Shown here: positions 30,372 to 42,200 of the stretch, one piece after another
Numbering within the stretch: position 1 is the stretch's first letter
Layout: every line of letters starts with the position of its first letter
Source: Gonium pectorale
Lineage: Eukaryota > Chlorophyta > Chlorophyceae > Chlamydomonadales > Volvocaceae
DNA: 64,000 nt
Assembly (NCBI GenBank): GCA_001584585.1
Contig: LSYV01000003.1
Location: forward strand, 3,579,957 to 3,643,956
Reading direction: 5' to 3'
The notes under the pieces: generated by a model
The model's input: only the letters and a program-made list of their open reading frames with translations
What the model was told of the DNA's origin: nothing
The model's database searches: none
Position numbers and translations under genes: made by a program

Positions 30372-33300
30372 TCAGGCCGACAGGCTGACCGGCAAGCCGG
30401 TCGCCACGCCCTCCAGGGCCGCCACCTGCCCGGCCCCAATGTCAGCGCCAGGGCCCAGGCCGCACGACAGCGCCTGGGGCGTGCTCGCCGCAACGTCAGC
30501 CGGCGGTGCGCCCGGCACGCCCGCGCGGCCGGCACTGCCGCTGTGCTGCCGCGCCGAGTCGCCACCCGGCGCACCGTGACTGCTGCCTGCTGCGCTTCGT
30601 GCCGAGGCAGTACCTGCATCGGGGGCATCAGCTCCGCCGTCACTGCCGTCGGCAGGGCCGGAAGCCGGGCCGGAGACTGCACGGTCCTCGAGGGCACGGG
30701 CCTCGGCACCACCCCGGGAGCCGCCGCTGCCCGTCTCGCTGCCGCTGCTGCCGCCGCTGCCGCCGCTGCCTCGCGAGGCCGGACCCGGCGCTGACCCCGA
30801 CCCCCCAGATGACGCGATGGCCTCGAGGGCATCGCCATCGCCCGCTGCCGCCGTCCGAGGCCCAGCCCGGGGCCGCGTGGGGCCGTCCGCCAGCTGCAGC
30901 GGCGGGAAGATGTCGTGCACCAACTGGTTGATCGCGGACAGGGAGGAAAGCGGCGTGCCGGAGCCGGTGCCGCCACTGCCACTTGCGGCTGCGCGACTGC
31001 GGACGCCCGCCGAGGCGCTGCGCGCAGGCACCACGGGCCGCGCCCCGCCAGCCGCAGCGTCTGTTCCAACGGCGGCGAGGGCGGACAGGCTCGACTGCTC
31101 GACGCCGGCCTCCAGGTCGGGTGGGTCCCGGATTGCGATGGCGTCGCCGTCGCCGCCGTCTTCCGTGCGCTTGTCCACCGGCTGGCGCAGCTCCCCGCGC
31201 GGGTTGATGATGAAGGTGCGCGTCGGCGGCACACCCACCTGGGGGATGGGTTTGAGGAGCGGCGGGGTGCAATACGCAGTTTCGAAACAGATGCCGAGCA
31301 GGGTTGCTATGTTTGTGTACCCTCATCCAAGCAAACCCACAGATCAATGACGGATTTAGAATGCTGTTGCACTTCTGAGATGCACGGCCGCCTCGCCAAG
31401 CTTTCATGACACGGCACGTTCTCGCATTCCTAGCCAACTTCGCTACAGGCCCACTGCGCACCTCCCGATAACTAATCTCATCGGTGTCCCGGTTGCCAAA
31501 GCCACCGTAGAAGGGGTTCCACGAGGGCGGGAAGAGCGCCCGAATGTCCAGCAGCGTCTCAATCTTGAAGTCGTGCGGTCGCCGCAGAATCATCTCCCTG
31601 CGTCCAGTTCGAGCCAACACAAGCGGACCGATTCCTTCCGAGGTATTCTGGGTGGACTCACATGGCATGCTGGCAGGTACAGAGAGTTGGCGATTCTGCG
31701 CCAACTGCACTACTTTGGCAACGTCGTTCCAGCCTGGCCAATAGCAGCAGCCGGCTCCCGTCCGCTCAGGCGGCCACAGTGCACTGCTCAGGCAGCTGTC
31801 CGCCCACCTGTAGAGGGACGGCAGAAGGCCGTGCGGCGATATGATGACGGGCCCTAGCGGCATCCGGTGCTGGCCCTGCACCAGCGTATTGATGAAGTCG
31901 CGCGTGATGTTGGCCTGGCTGATGGAGCGCGAGCTCAGGTACATGATCTGCAAGGGCAAGGGTACGGGAGGCGTCGGGGTCGGGGTGAGGGGTCGGGGCC
32001 GGAGGTCCGCGGCGAATATCTACCCGCCAGGGCCGGTGCAGTCCGAGCCCAAGCGCGTCCATAACTGGCCACATTTCGAAGGCGGCACACTTCTTGCATC
32101 CCAGCACACAGCGAGCAGCCATGCACCCTGCTATACTGCCCACGGTATCCACACACTAACTCTAAGCGACCCCAGGCCCTTGTGTTCCTTGCCCGCCGCC
32201 GCCCTCCAGACCACCCCGTCCCGCCCCCCACCTGATAGTTGTTGCTGCTGATGTTTGAGAGCAGCTCCGCAATGCCGGGGTGGCTCCAGTCCAGCCCCAT
32301 GGCGGGCAGCAGGTGGCCCAGCACGTCCGAGCGGGTGATGGTGCCATCGATGTCGGAGATGACGATCTTGGTGCGCCAGTGCAGGTAGTACACATAAGCC
32401 TTGAGCTCACTGCCGCCGATCCTGTCAATTGGTGGTTGATGGTTGGGGTGGACAGGTAGGAGTGGCGATGGCGCCAGCGTGAGCGCCAGGGAGGCAGGCC
32501 ATCAGGTGAGGTGAGGGGCTATGGCCATGCCTCTATGTTGAGCAGGGCGCAGCCTCGGCAAGAGCTTCGGGACGTGGTAACTTACGCGGTCGCGAGGGCC
32601 GCGCATATTCTGAGCTCGGTAATTTGCTTCCTGAAGCTGCAACGCGGGGCCGCACTTTGCAGTGCACTCAGCCTTGCCAGCAATAGTTGTATGCAACGGC
32701 ACCATATCCACCTCACCTATAAGTGATCGTGTTCTGCCCCTGCTTGAGGTCCAGAGCCGCCAGCTGCTCCGCCGAGGGGGTCAGGCTCTTCTTCGTCACC
32801 GTGAAGCCGCTGCCGCTGCGGTGGCTGACGCCGCCGCCGGGCCCCGCCGCCGGTACGCAAGCAGCCCCTTCCGCCGCAGCCGACTCTGACGGCAGCCCAC
32901 TGGACTGACGGCGTTGCAGGACAGGCTGCGGCGGCGCAGGTCCCTTGCCGGGCCGGTCCATTGAGGCCTGCCGCTCCGCAACCGGGCTGCCGGGCGGCGG
33001 CGAGCGCCCGCCCGCGCCGCCGGCCGCCCGGGCGCCGCCAGCCGCGGACGACCTGTCGCGCCGGCCACCAAATGGCCACAACCAACTACCCACCGAACCC
33101 GAGGCCCTCTTGGGGGTCGTATTGACACTCCCGCCCACAAGGCCATCAGCTTCGCCGCCGGCGCCCTCCCTTGCAGCGCCGGCAGCGGCGGCGCCTGCGC
33201 CCTGCGCCGCGGACGCAAGCAGCGCGGCCGCAGAGGCCGCGTCGATGGGCGCGGCGCCGTCAGGGGCCCAGAAGACAGCCCCAGGCGGCACCTGCCACGA

Positions 33301-36300
33301 CCCGAATGCCAGGAGGCCCACCAGGCTGTGCGACAGCACGTGCCACGGGTAGATCGCCCCGTTGCCGAGCCGGACCATCAGCTCCGTGCTCGCAAGCAGG
33401 ACCGACCCGTGGGTCACGAATGCCTCCTCCGACAACAGGCTCGCGTTGAAGACCTCCAGGGCAGCTGTGTAGGGCATTTGGGCCGTCAGGCGGCTGCCGC
33501 AGAGTGACAGCTGCATGCCCGGCGACGGTTGCTGCCGCTGGTCCGCCGTCATGCCCGCCGCCGGGTCCGCTGCCATGCCGAAGGCCGTGCTCCTGTCGCT
33601 GGCTGCAGAGGACGCCGCGGCCGCCGCCCCGGCGGCGGCGTTTATGGCGCTTGACGGCAGCGGCGCCGAAGTTGAGTGCAGGTAGCCGTCGTGATGGTGG
33701 TCGTGATGGTGGTGGAGGCTGTGGGGGTGGTGGTGCACGTAGTGCCCGTGGTGGTGATGGTGGCTGTGGTTGTGGATGATGGGCTGCGAGTTGGGGTGCA
33801 CTACGAGGTGGGCTGCGTGGCGTCCAGCAGCAGCCGACGAGGACCGTTCTGTGTCCCCAAGATAGCCCCCCTCGCTCGCACAGGAGGCCGCCGTCTCGAA
33901 AGGCCGTACGGCGGCAGAGGGGTTGCCGCCTTCCTGCGCAATCGCCCCGAACGGAGTGGCCGCAGCTACCGAAAGGCTGCCCAGCGGCTGCGGTGGTGGC
34001 GCGTGGATACGTGCCCGCAGCCTGCCGTCGACGGCGACCTGTATCGACAGCGTGACGTGGGGCACACGAAAGCCTTGTGTGCCGGGACACCCTTCGTCGA
34101 GGCCCGCTACCTGGGCCGCCTCCGTGAAGGACCCCTCCGCCTCCGCCACTCCCGGCAGCGCATTGGTCGCCGCCCTGAGGGCCTCAACCCCAAACCTGAC
34201 GCAGTCGCCCCCGCCCCCGCCGCCGGAGCTATTCTGCTTCAGGCTGGATGAAAGCAGGCTGACTGCCTGGTGTGACCCTGACCCATGGGTCACTCCGTCG
34301 GCTGCGACTGCCGCCGCGAGGCTGCCCGCCCCGGGCGATGCGCGGGAGCGACCCGTGTAGGAGGCGCCCGAGCTGCCCATGCCCCGCCCCGCAGCAGCCG
34401 CTATGGGCATCGCAGGGGTCGGGATGGGTCCAGTTGCCCGCCCCGCAGCGCTCATGTGTGAACCAGTGGGGTTGCTGGCTCCAAGCAAACCCGCCCAGTC
34501 CACGGTTGCCGTAATCCGGGGTGCCCCCTCGTGCGGGCCCGAAGCTGGCATTGCTGCCTCGTCCGGCCACGCCCCGGGGCCCTCGTTGGCTCGTCCAGCC
34601 TGGACTGCCGACAGCGAGCTGTTCTCCGGGAATCCCAGTTGCTGGTGCAGGGGCGCCTGCACGGCATGCGGCTGCCAGCCGTGGTGCTGATAGCCCTGCT
34701 GGTGCGCCGCGGGCGGCGACGGGAGCGGAGGCGGCGGCAGCGACAGGAGAGCAGGCGGCACAGCGCCCAACGCGGCAGCGGGGGCCGTGGCTCCCCCAGC
34801 ACCCCCGGCACCCTGCGGCACTTCGGGGCCTGGTGTCCACTGCAGGATTTGCGGCGTGGGCGGCGGAGGCTGCGCGGCGGTTTCGGTCCAGTGCACGCCG
34901 CTGGATCCCGGGCTCAACTGCTGCGACGCACCATCCCCCTGGCTCTGGCAGNNNNNNNNNNNNNNNNNNNNNNNNNNNNNNNNNNNNNNNNNNNNNNNNN
35001 NNNNNNNNNNNNNNNNNNNNNNNNNNNNNNNNNNNNNNNNNNNNNNNNNNNNNNNNNNNNNNNNNNNNNNNNNNNNNNNNNNNNNNNNNNNNNNNNNNNN
35101 NNNNNNNNNNNNNNNNNNNNNNNNNNNNNNNNNNNNNNNNNNNNNNNNNNNNNNNNNNNNNNNNNNNNNNNNNNNNNNNNNNNNNNNNNNNNNNNNNNNN
35201 NNNNNNNNNNNNNNNNNNNNNNNNNNNNNNNNNNNNNNNNNNNNNNNNNNNNNNNNNNNNNNNNNNNNNNNNNNNNNNNNNNNNNNNNNNNNNNNNNNNN
35301 NNNNNNNNNNNNNNNNNNNNNNNNNNNNNNNNNNNNNNNNNNNNNNNNNNNNNNNNNNNNNNNNNNNNNNNNNNNNNNNNNNNNNNNNNNNNNNNNNNNN
35401 NNNNNNNNNNNNNNNNNNNNNNNNNNNNNNNNNNNNNNNNNNNNNNNNNNNNNNNNNNNNNNNNNNNNNNNNNNNNNNNNNNNNNNNNNNNNNNNNNNNN
35501 NNNNNNNNNNNNNNNNNNNNNNNNNNNNNNNNNNNNNNNNNNNNNNNNNNNNNNNNNNNNNNNNNNNNNNNNNNNNNNNNNNNNNNNNNNNNNNNNNNNN
35601 NNNNNNNNNNNNNNNNNNNNNNNNNNNNNNNNNNNNNNNNNNNNNNNNNNNNNNNNNNNNNNNNNNNNNNNNNNNNNNNNNNNNNNNNNNNNNNNNNNNN
35701 NNNNNNNNNNNNATCCTGCGCCTCCGCCTCCTCGTCTGACCAGCCGCACGGGCTGACGGCCTCGCTGTCCGCAGTCAGGCTGATGGCGCTCCCGCCCGAG
35801 GGCTGCAACGCGCCCTGCGAGCCCAGCTGCGAGGGCCGCTGGGGACGCTGCCCGCAAACGCTCCTGTCGGGCGAGGCCAGCAGCGACTGCGACGCGCCCG
35901 CCGCTACTGCCGCTGCGACCACGTCCTCCCCGAGGGGCCCCGCTAGGGTCTCGTGCGCCGACAAGAACGACTCGTTGCGGTCGTTGGCGGACAGCGCCGG
36001 CGCAAGCTGCGCGTGCAACGCCTGTGTGCGGTTGCCAGGTGGCGCAGGGGGCAGGCGTGCACAGGCGAGGAGCATGGGTACTTGACAGACGAACATGGGG
36101 CCATTGCGGCTCGGATTAAGTAATGAAGAGGGATGTGGCCGGCGGGCCCGACACACCGCTTTGCAGCTCTGTGTCTCGGCATAGAATCGCTCACGACGCT
36201 GGCTCCGGCTTGGAGAACACATTCCCCGCACTTGTGCGTCTAGTAGACACATATGGCATGCTAGCTCACCTCCCCAATGCTCTGCATCTGGCTGCTTGAC

Positions 36301-37772
36301 AGGCCGATGGCCACAGCTCCAGCGCTGACAGCCGCATAGGTCGTCTGGGACGGGGCGCCGCCCAATGCGGGGACGGGCAGCCGGCTACTGCTGTCGCCCG
36401 CTGCTCCACGGGCGCGTACTGGCCCTGAAAAATCACGGGCGGCCATAGCGGGTTGCTAGGATAAACGAATATGCGGCACTTCTGAATTGCAGTTATAACG
36501 CCAGGCTCATCCATGACTGTGGATCATGCTCGAGGTTCCAGCAACCGAAGTAACAATTTCGGTTATTGTGGACGCACGGCCACAATCTCCATAAGGCTCG
36601 TGTCGTGTCCGACAACTATAACACAGCATAAACAAAAACATCCCGGAGCAGGGTTGCGGGACAAACGTGTCACACACGGTCAGGTACTGGGGCGCAGTCA
36701 TCCACCCTGCGTACGGCGTACCGCTGCATCCCTCGCCGTTGCCTGCAATCCGCGCCGCTTTCATGCCGCTGATGCGCCGCCGCACCGCCGACAGGGTCTC
36801 GCCCGCCTCCGCTGCATCGCCGTCGGCGCCACTAGAGTAGCCGCTTGGGGGCGACATAACGCCCGCGAGGAGAGCCTCCTGCTCATCTTCGTCGCCTGAA
36901 AGCGGGGAGTCACCGGGACGCAGGCTGATTCAGTGTAGGGACTCGACAGAAACAGGGTTTCCCCGAAGGGGGTGAGCCGACAGCAAGAAGGGGCATCACA
37001 CCTCGAGGGGTGACAGCTATCCAAGTTACATTATCGCACAAGGTGATAAAGAGTCCATTGGTGCCCAGGCAGGGCTACTACTGGACCAGGGCACAGGGAC
37101 CGCGTGAAGCACCCTCCCCGCTCCCCGCTCCCTGCCGCCGCCTACAAGATGGCGGCCCCAGCGGCCTACCCTCAGCAATATCCGCAGTTCCCTTGGCGAA
37201 GTACGCTTGGCCATACATGCCAATCTGCATACCGAAGGGCGCCGGCTGGCCTGCGAGGGGAACAAAGGGTTAAGCGCTCACACATCGCAAGGCCCCGCCA
37301 GTCACTCCTTCCCCTACCCACCGTTCACCGAGAGCTTGACGTTACGCTCTCCGGTGCGGAGGGCCGTGTACTTGCCGAAACGCACTGCCAGGAGAGGCGC
37401 CGAATCATTTTGGTTTATTATGCAATTGCAGAAGGCGAGGGCGGCGCTTACCATAGAAGGGGCTCGCCTTCCTGGTTCCGTCGGGCTGCTCAATTACCAG
37501 TATATCCACCGCACCCGCAATATGCGGTGTAATGTTGCTGACAGCCGTGAGCACTGCACTGCCTCCATAGACCACGCCGCTCTGCACAGCGACAACGCGA
37601 AGGGTGGGGGTGCGTTCGCTCCAGCTCCTCCAAGGCCACGCCAGTTGCACCCACTGCAAGCCCATCTGTAATTACGACCTCTTGCCTTTAGGGCACTGGA
37701 GACTCTTGAGGACGTGCGCTGGCTCAGCTTGGGCTTGGGGTCGCCCCCAGCGATGCTACCCGGCTGAGACAT
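30372..37772 (-). CDS. PAH1: Lipin-type phosphatidate phosphatase
   Basis: Converts phosphatidate to diacylglycerol, feeding membrane and storage lipid synthesis at the ER. From ATG 37772 the exons are 37772-37686, 37581-37452, 37384-37322, 37250-37170, 36895-36722, 36424-36270, 36021-32717, 32421-32232, 31947-31808, 31597-31462 and 31238-30372. The N-LIP domain is split over exons two to four (GAVDILVIEQPDGTRKASPF, RFGKYTALRTGERNVKLSVN). The giant seventh exon carries low-complexity sequence, the gap, a His-rich run (about 33715-33800) and a middle lipin segment near 33350-33500. The catalytic domain begins with PSAEQLAALDLKQGQN, followed by DIDGTITRSD (catalytic Asp pair), SSRSISQA, GPVIISPHGLLPSLYR and NPFYGGFGNRDTDEISYREV. 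About 1775 residues are implied if the 761-N gap is true to size; plant homologues are nearer 900. The first intron uses a GC donor. Confidence 0.95.
33700..33810 (-). other. His-rich segment within lipin
   Basis: The minus-strand frame reads an insert made mostly of His with Asn, Ser, Tyr and Asp, for example HNHSHHHHHGHYVHHHPHS. It sits between the N-LIP and catalytic domains and could bind divalent metal or simply reflect expanded CAC/CAT codons. Confidence 0.85.
34952..35712. other. Assembly gap (761 N) inside lipin exon 7
   Basis: The reading frame continues on both sides in the same phase with similar Ser/Gln/Pro-rich composition, so the missing part is probably coding. The true length is unknown. 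Confidence 0.98.
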
Positions 37773-39211
37773 CGCCTACTGGGTCGTGTACGTGCTAAAC
37801 CGGCAACAAATGCGCACTTATCTAGGTCCAGGGTCCACAACTTGCACTCTGCCCCGCGCTGGCATCTCGCATCAAACAAGATGAAAGATGGAAATGAGCG
37901 TACTCAGAAATCCAGTGCAAATTTCTGAGAATAGCTTAGTTGGCACTGGCTAAGTTGAGACTTGTTGGACAACCGTTTCTGCTGTACATCACCGGTGTCG
38001 TACGTCACCGGCATGTGCGGTTGTGCGGCATGTGCGGTTCCCAGCTGCAGCTCAGTCCTTTGGGGACCACTTCCGACATGTAAGCCCGAGATGTGTTCGG
38101 TATATGCTTCCAGGTGTGTCCCGGCCCGGAGGGCTTCCGCTGCAAGTTTCGGCAAGTTCGGCAGTGCATTCCGTTGCAACCTTGCAGCGCGCATCAAAGA
38201 GATCACGCTGCAGTTACAGACCCTTTATCATAGGGGGCCCCTACATGCGTCGATCCAAGATAAGCCCAAGGGGACCGTCCTCCTCTGGGTGGAGTATTGG
38301 TTCTAGCTGTTGCGTTGTATATACAATTGCGCACGCGGACCCCCCGTATGCGATCCCCATGTTACTGTGATTCTAAACCGTGACTCGGGTGTTCACCCTT
38401 GTAAAGGACGGCAAATCCTTTGGCAAAGACCCAGCAGCTGGCGGGTGGGTAGTTGGGTCAGCAACTCAGCAGAGGAGTCCATACCTCGGCGCCATGGTCG
38501 TCCCTCAGCTCGACAGCATTTTGCCCCAGTCGCAACAACTTGGATCAGAAGGGTACAACGGCCCTGGACGGAGTTGCGATAAGTCTGCAATGTGCACCGT
38601 CAGCCATACGCCGTGTACTGCCAGTTGTGTGCCAGGTAATCAAGCGCACATCCTCATAAACCAGCACCTGGATGTGGGCGTGTAATTGACATAACAAAGC
38701 GCTTATAGTCAAGTCTCAGGAGCCCACGACAGAGTTGTAGGATGTCAAGCTGAGTTGTGCTGGTGTAGCCGGCCCAGCAGCCGGGGAAGGACTGCTCATG
38801 CGCGCTTGTGGCCGCTCGGGAAATCCTTGTAAGCACTACCAATATGATGCATATGGCCCCACCTTAGCCCGAAGATATATATACTAGTCTGCCATGCCGG
38901 GTGGAGTACATTTCTATAAGAGCCACGCTGCGAGGATCCGGCAGAGCGTCGTGCTGCAGCAGTAACCTAATCATGGCCACTGGTACAGCGCAACTGTGAA
39001 GGCGTTGCCATACCCCTCACCTCGAAGCAAGGAGGTCACCTTCACAAGCTGACCGATGTGAGCATCGGGGACTGCCCTCACGACGTCAACAAACCTATCT
39101 GGTCTAGTGCAAACGCTATAGCTAGTTAGGCCAAGGTTCCGCCTCCGTCACTTTCGGAACTGGACAGCCCGGGGCGCGCGCACATCGCGCACAGCTTCTC
39201 CCGTGCGTCTC
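37773..39211. other. Intergenic region
   Basis: This holds the lipin promoter (reading left) and the RIC1 3' UTR. I see no exon chain, RNA gene or notable repeat. Confidence 0.5.
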
Positions 39212-42200
39212 CTACCCTAGCGCAACTGTGGGCCCCAGCCCAACGCTGCCGCCCCGCCCGCGTTGCCCCGACCCGACCGTTACTACGTCTGACCCGCCGA
39301 CCTGGGGCCCCGCTTCGGCCTCCTCAATCTCGCTCGATGGCCCCGTCGCACCACCCGGCGAAGCCGGCGGCTGAGGCATCCCGAACGACAGCTGCCGCAC
39401 CTCCACATGGCCCACGCTCGCGTTGAGCCCGCCGGCTGCCCGCAGCGCCGCCGACAGCGGCCCCACATCCGCACCCTCGTCGTCTGCCTCCTCAGCCCCG
39501 CTCTTTCGCACCATACCCGCGCCGCTGCGCTGCCCTTCCACGGCCGCAGCTGCCGCCGCCGCCGCGGCCGCCATGGCCGCGTCCTCGGCTTCCCCGGACA
39601 GCACCTCAACGATGTCCCACAGGTACACAAACGTCCCATCCGCGTGCAGCATCGACACAAACTGCGCCCACAGCGCGGGCTGCGCATGCCGGAAGGCCGT
39701 GACCGTGCTCGCATCCACGAGCAGCACCGCCAGCGCCACGGCCCACGCCACCGCGCCCACCTCCCGGCACAGGGCCGCGACGGCGGCCGCCACCGCCTCC
39801 ACCTCCTCGCTGCTCCAAACCGGCAGCTCCGAGACCGCCAGCGCGAGAGCGCTGAGTAGCTCCAGCGGCGCGTGCGAGGCACAGCCCGACTGGGCGTAGG
39901 CACTGTCCCGGTGCTGGACCATCAGCCCCGACAGGCCGCAGGGCAGGAAGGCGCTCGCCTGCGCGAGCTGGCCCAGCGCCATGAGGTGCCCTGACTCGAG
40001 CAGGCTCCACGCGTGCTCCGCCACCAGCTTGCATGCTGACCGGGCGGTCACTGCGCTACTAGAGGGCGCCCCCGCCGCGAGGAGCATCTGGGCCAGGGCG
40101 GGCGAGCCCGGGGCACCCGCCGCTGCGGCAGCGACGCCACTGGCGGCAAGGGAGGGGTTGCCAGGCAACGGCAGACGCCCTTGCCCGGGCGGCCCCGTGT
40201 CGCCGAGCATCGCGAGGGTCTGCTGCACTCGCGACACTGAGGGCAGGACCGGGGGGCCCTCTAGGTCAGATACGCTGCTGGTTGTGGCATCCGCCTGCTG
40301 TGACTGCGGCTGCTCATGCTCCTCCTTGGCTCCTGGCGCGTCGGCCGCGGCGGCTGAAGGCCCGCTGCCGTACCCGAGCAGCCACCCTAGCCACGTGCGC
40401 CCGCCCTGCGCGTTCCCGCTGGCCGCCGGGGTCGCCTCGCCGTCAGTCCCTTCCGCTTTGGACGGCCGCTTGCCGCCGGCGTGGGAGTCTGATGCTTCTC
40501 GCGGCCCGGCCCCGGGCTCAGCCTCGTCATCGGTTAGCTGCTTGGGAGCGTCAAGGCTGGTCGCGAAAGAGAGCTCTGCATCAGAAAAAACGGTGCGTAC
40601 ACAACGTTAGCAACGGTGCACCCATATCTGAAGTACCGACTGGTAACTGCACAACGCACTGCGCAGACCACATCACGTTTCGTCATGCGCAAATGCGTTC
40701 TGGGGGCATCCGCACGCCGTGTGCTGCTCGCACCTGTCGTCGACGCGCGCCCGTCTGCCTCCGCTGGCGAGGGCGGCACCACGAACCGAAGCAGCTCGCA
40801 GCACAGCGGGTACTGCCCCCGCTGCAGCGAGCTACGCATCAGCCGCAGCGCCTGCGCCTGCGCCGCGGGGGCGCCCTCCAGCCTGCGGCACAAGCGATAG
40901 CGAACGTCAGCCATCATGCCACGTATCCCTGGCATGAAGGATCTAAGCAGTCGGCAACGACCGGCTAGCGTGGTGCGAGATGGCGTTACCGCCGTGCCCG
41001 CACCTGTCGATGATGAGCAGGAAGCACGCCGCGCTTGCCAGCTCGCCCGCCTCCACCAGCCCCTCCAGCAGCAGGCTGGGCGAGCCGACGGCGTCGAAGA
41101 GGGGCGGCCATAGCGCCGCGTCCGTCTTGCGCGCCACGCTGACCACCACCTCCGCGAACAGCGCGGGGAAGTGCCGCACCAGCTCCGCGGCAGCCGACAG
41201 GAGGGACTGCGCCGGTGGGAGGTACGGGAGGGGCGGAAGTAGCATACGGGCTGAGGGGCGGAAGTAGCATACGGGCTGACGGGCGCCTATCGTTGGGTCG
41301 TGCTCGGCACCGCTCAGGGACGAAGCTTGCGCGTACCATGCATGCCCTTGAATACCATCGGTGACAGGTGCATGACAATGCCGAACGGGGTGGCAGCGGC
41401 TCTCCACAATGTGACCACAAACACCCTACGAATGCTCCCCCTCTGGCGCCGCTCGGTACGTGCCTGCGGCTGCGGTGCCGACTGCTTGAGGGTGCCGCCA
41501 GCGTCCGAATCCGGCCCGCCGCGCGGCGTGTTGCCCATGATGCTGCCCGCACGGCGTACGTTCACGGGCAGCCGGGTGAGTGAGGAGGTGTTCGTTTCGA
41601 TCTCCAGCGCCGTGAACAGCAGCCATTCAAGTGAGCGAGCGAAGTGCGGGCCGCGCGCATGGCGGCGGGCCAGCATGACTGCCTCCTTGAAGGCGCCGCG
41701 TTGGAGCAGCCTGGGGTGGCGGACGGCGAGGCAACATCGGGGCCAGCGCCTTCAAGGTCCCAGCATTCCAGACAAGCGTTGGGCATACCAGTAGAACTCA
41801 TTGTACAATTCAACCCCAAGCAGGGCACACTTTTGCACTCGTTCAATTCACCAACTGCTCGACTATTTAAACAGCGGTTTTGCACATACCCCCTGCCAAG
41901 ACCGCGCACCTTCGCAACAGGCACGGCAGCACGGGCTGCGACTCGGGGATGGGGTGGAAGCAGGGCAGCTGCGAGGCGGACATCGTCGATGCGCCGCCGC
42001 CGGCGCCGCCGAAGGTCAGCAGGGACGCCTGGCCGCGCACGATGCGCTGCGTGATGCCCACGATGGCGTCGTCCGCCAGGGAGATGCCCACCGGGTACAC
42101 CTCCTGCACGGACAGCGGCGAGGCACGGGCTAAGGGCGAGAAGGCTATAATCGCTCGCTACTGTGATATGGCGGGAAGCCCTCGTTGAGATCACCGACTT

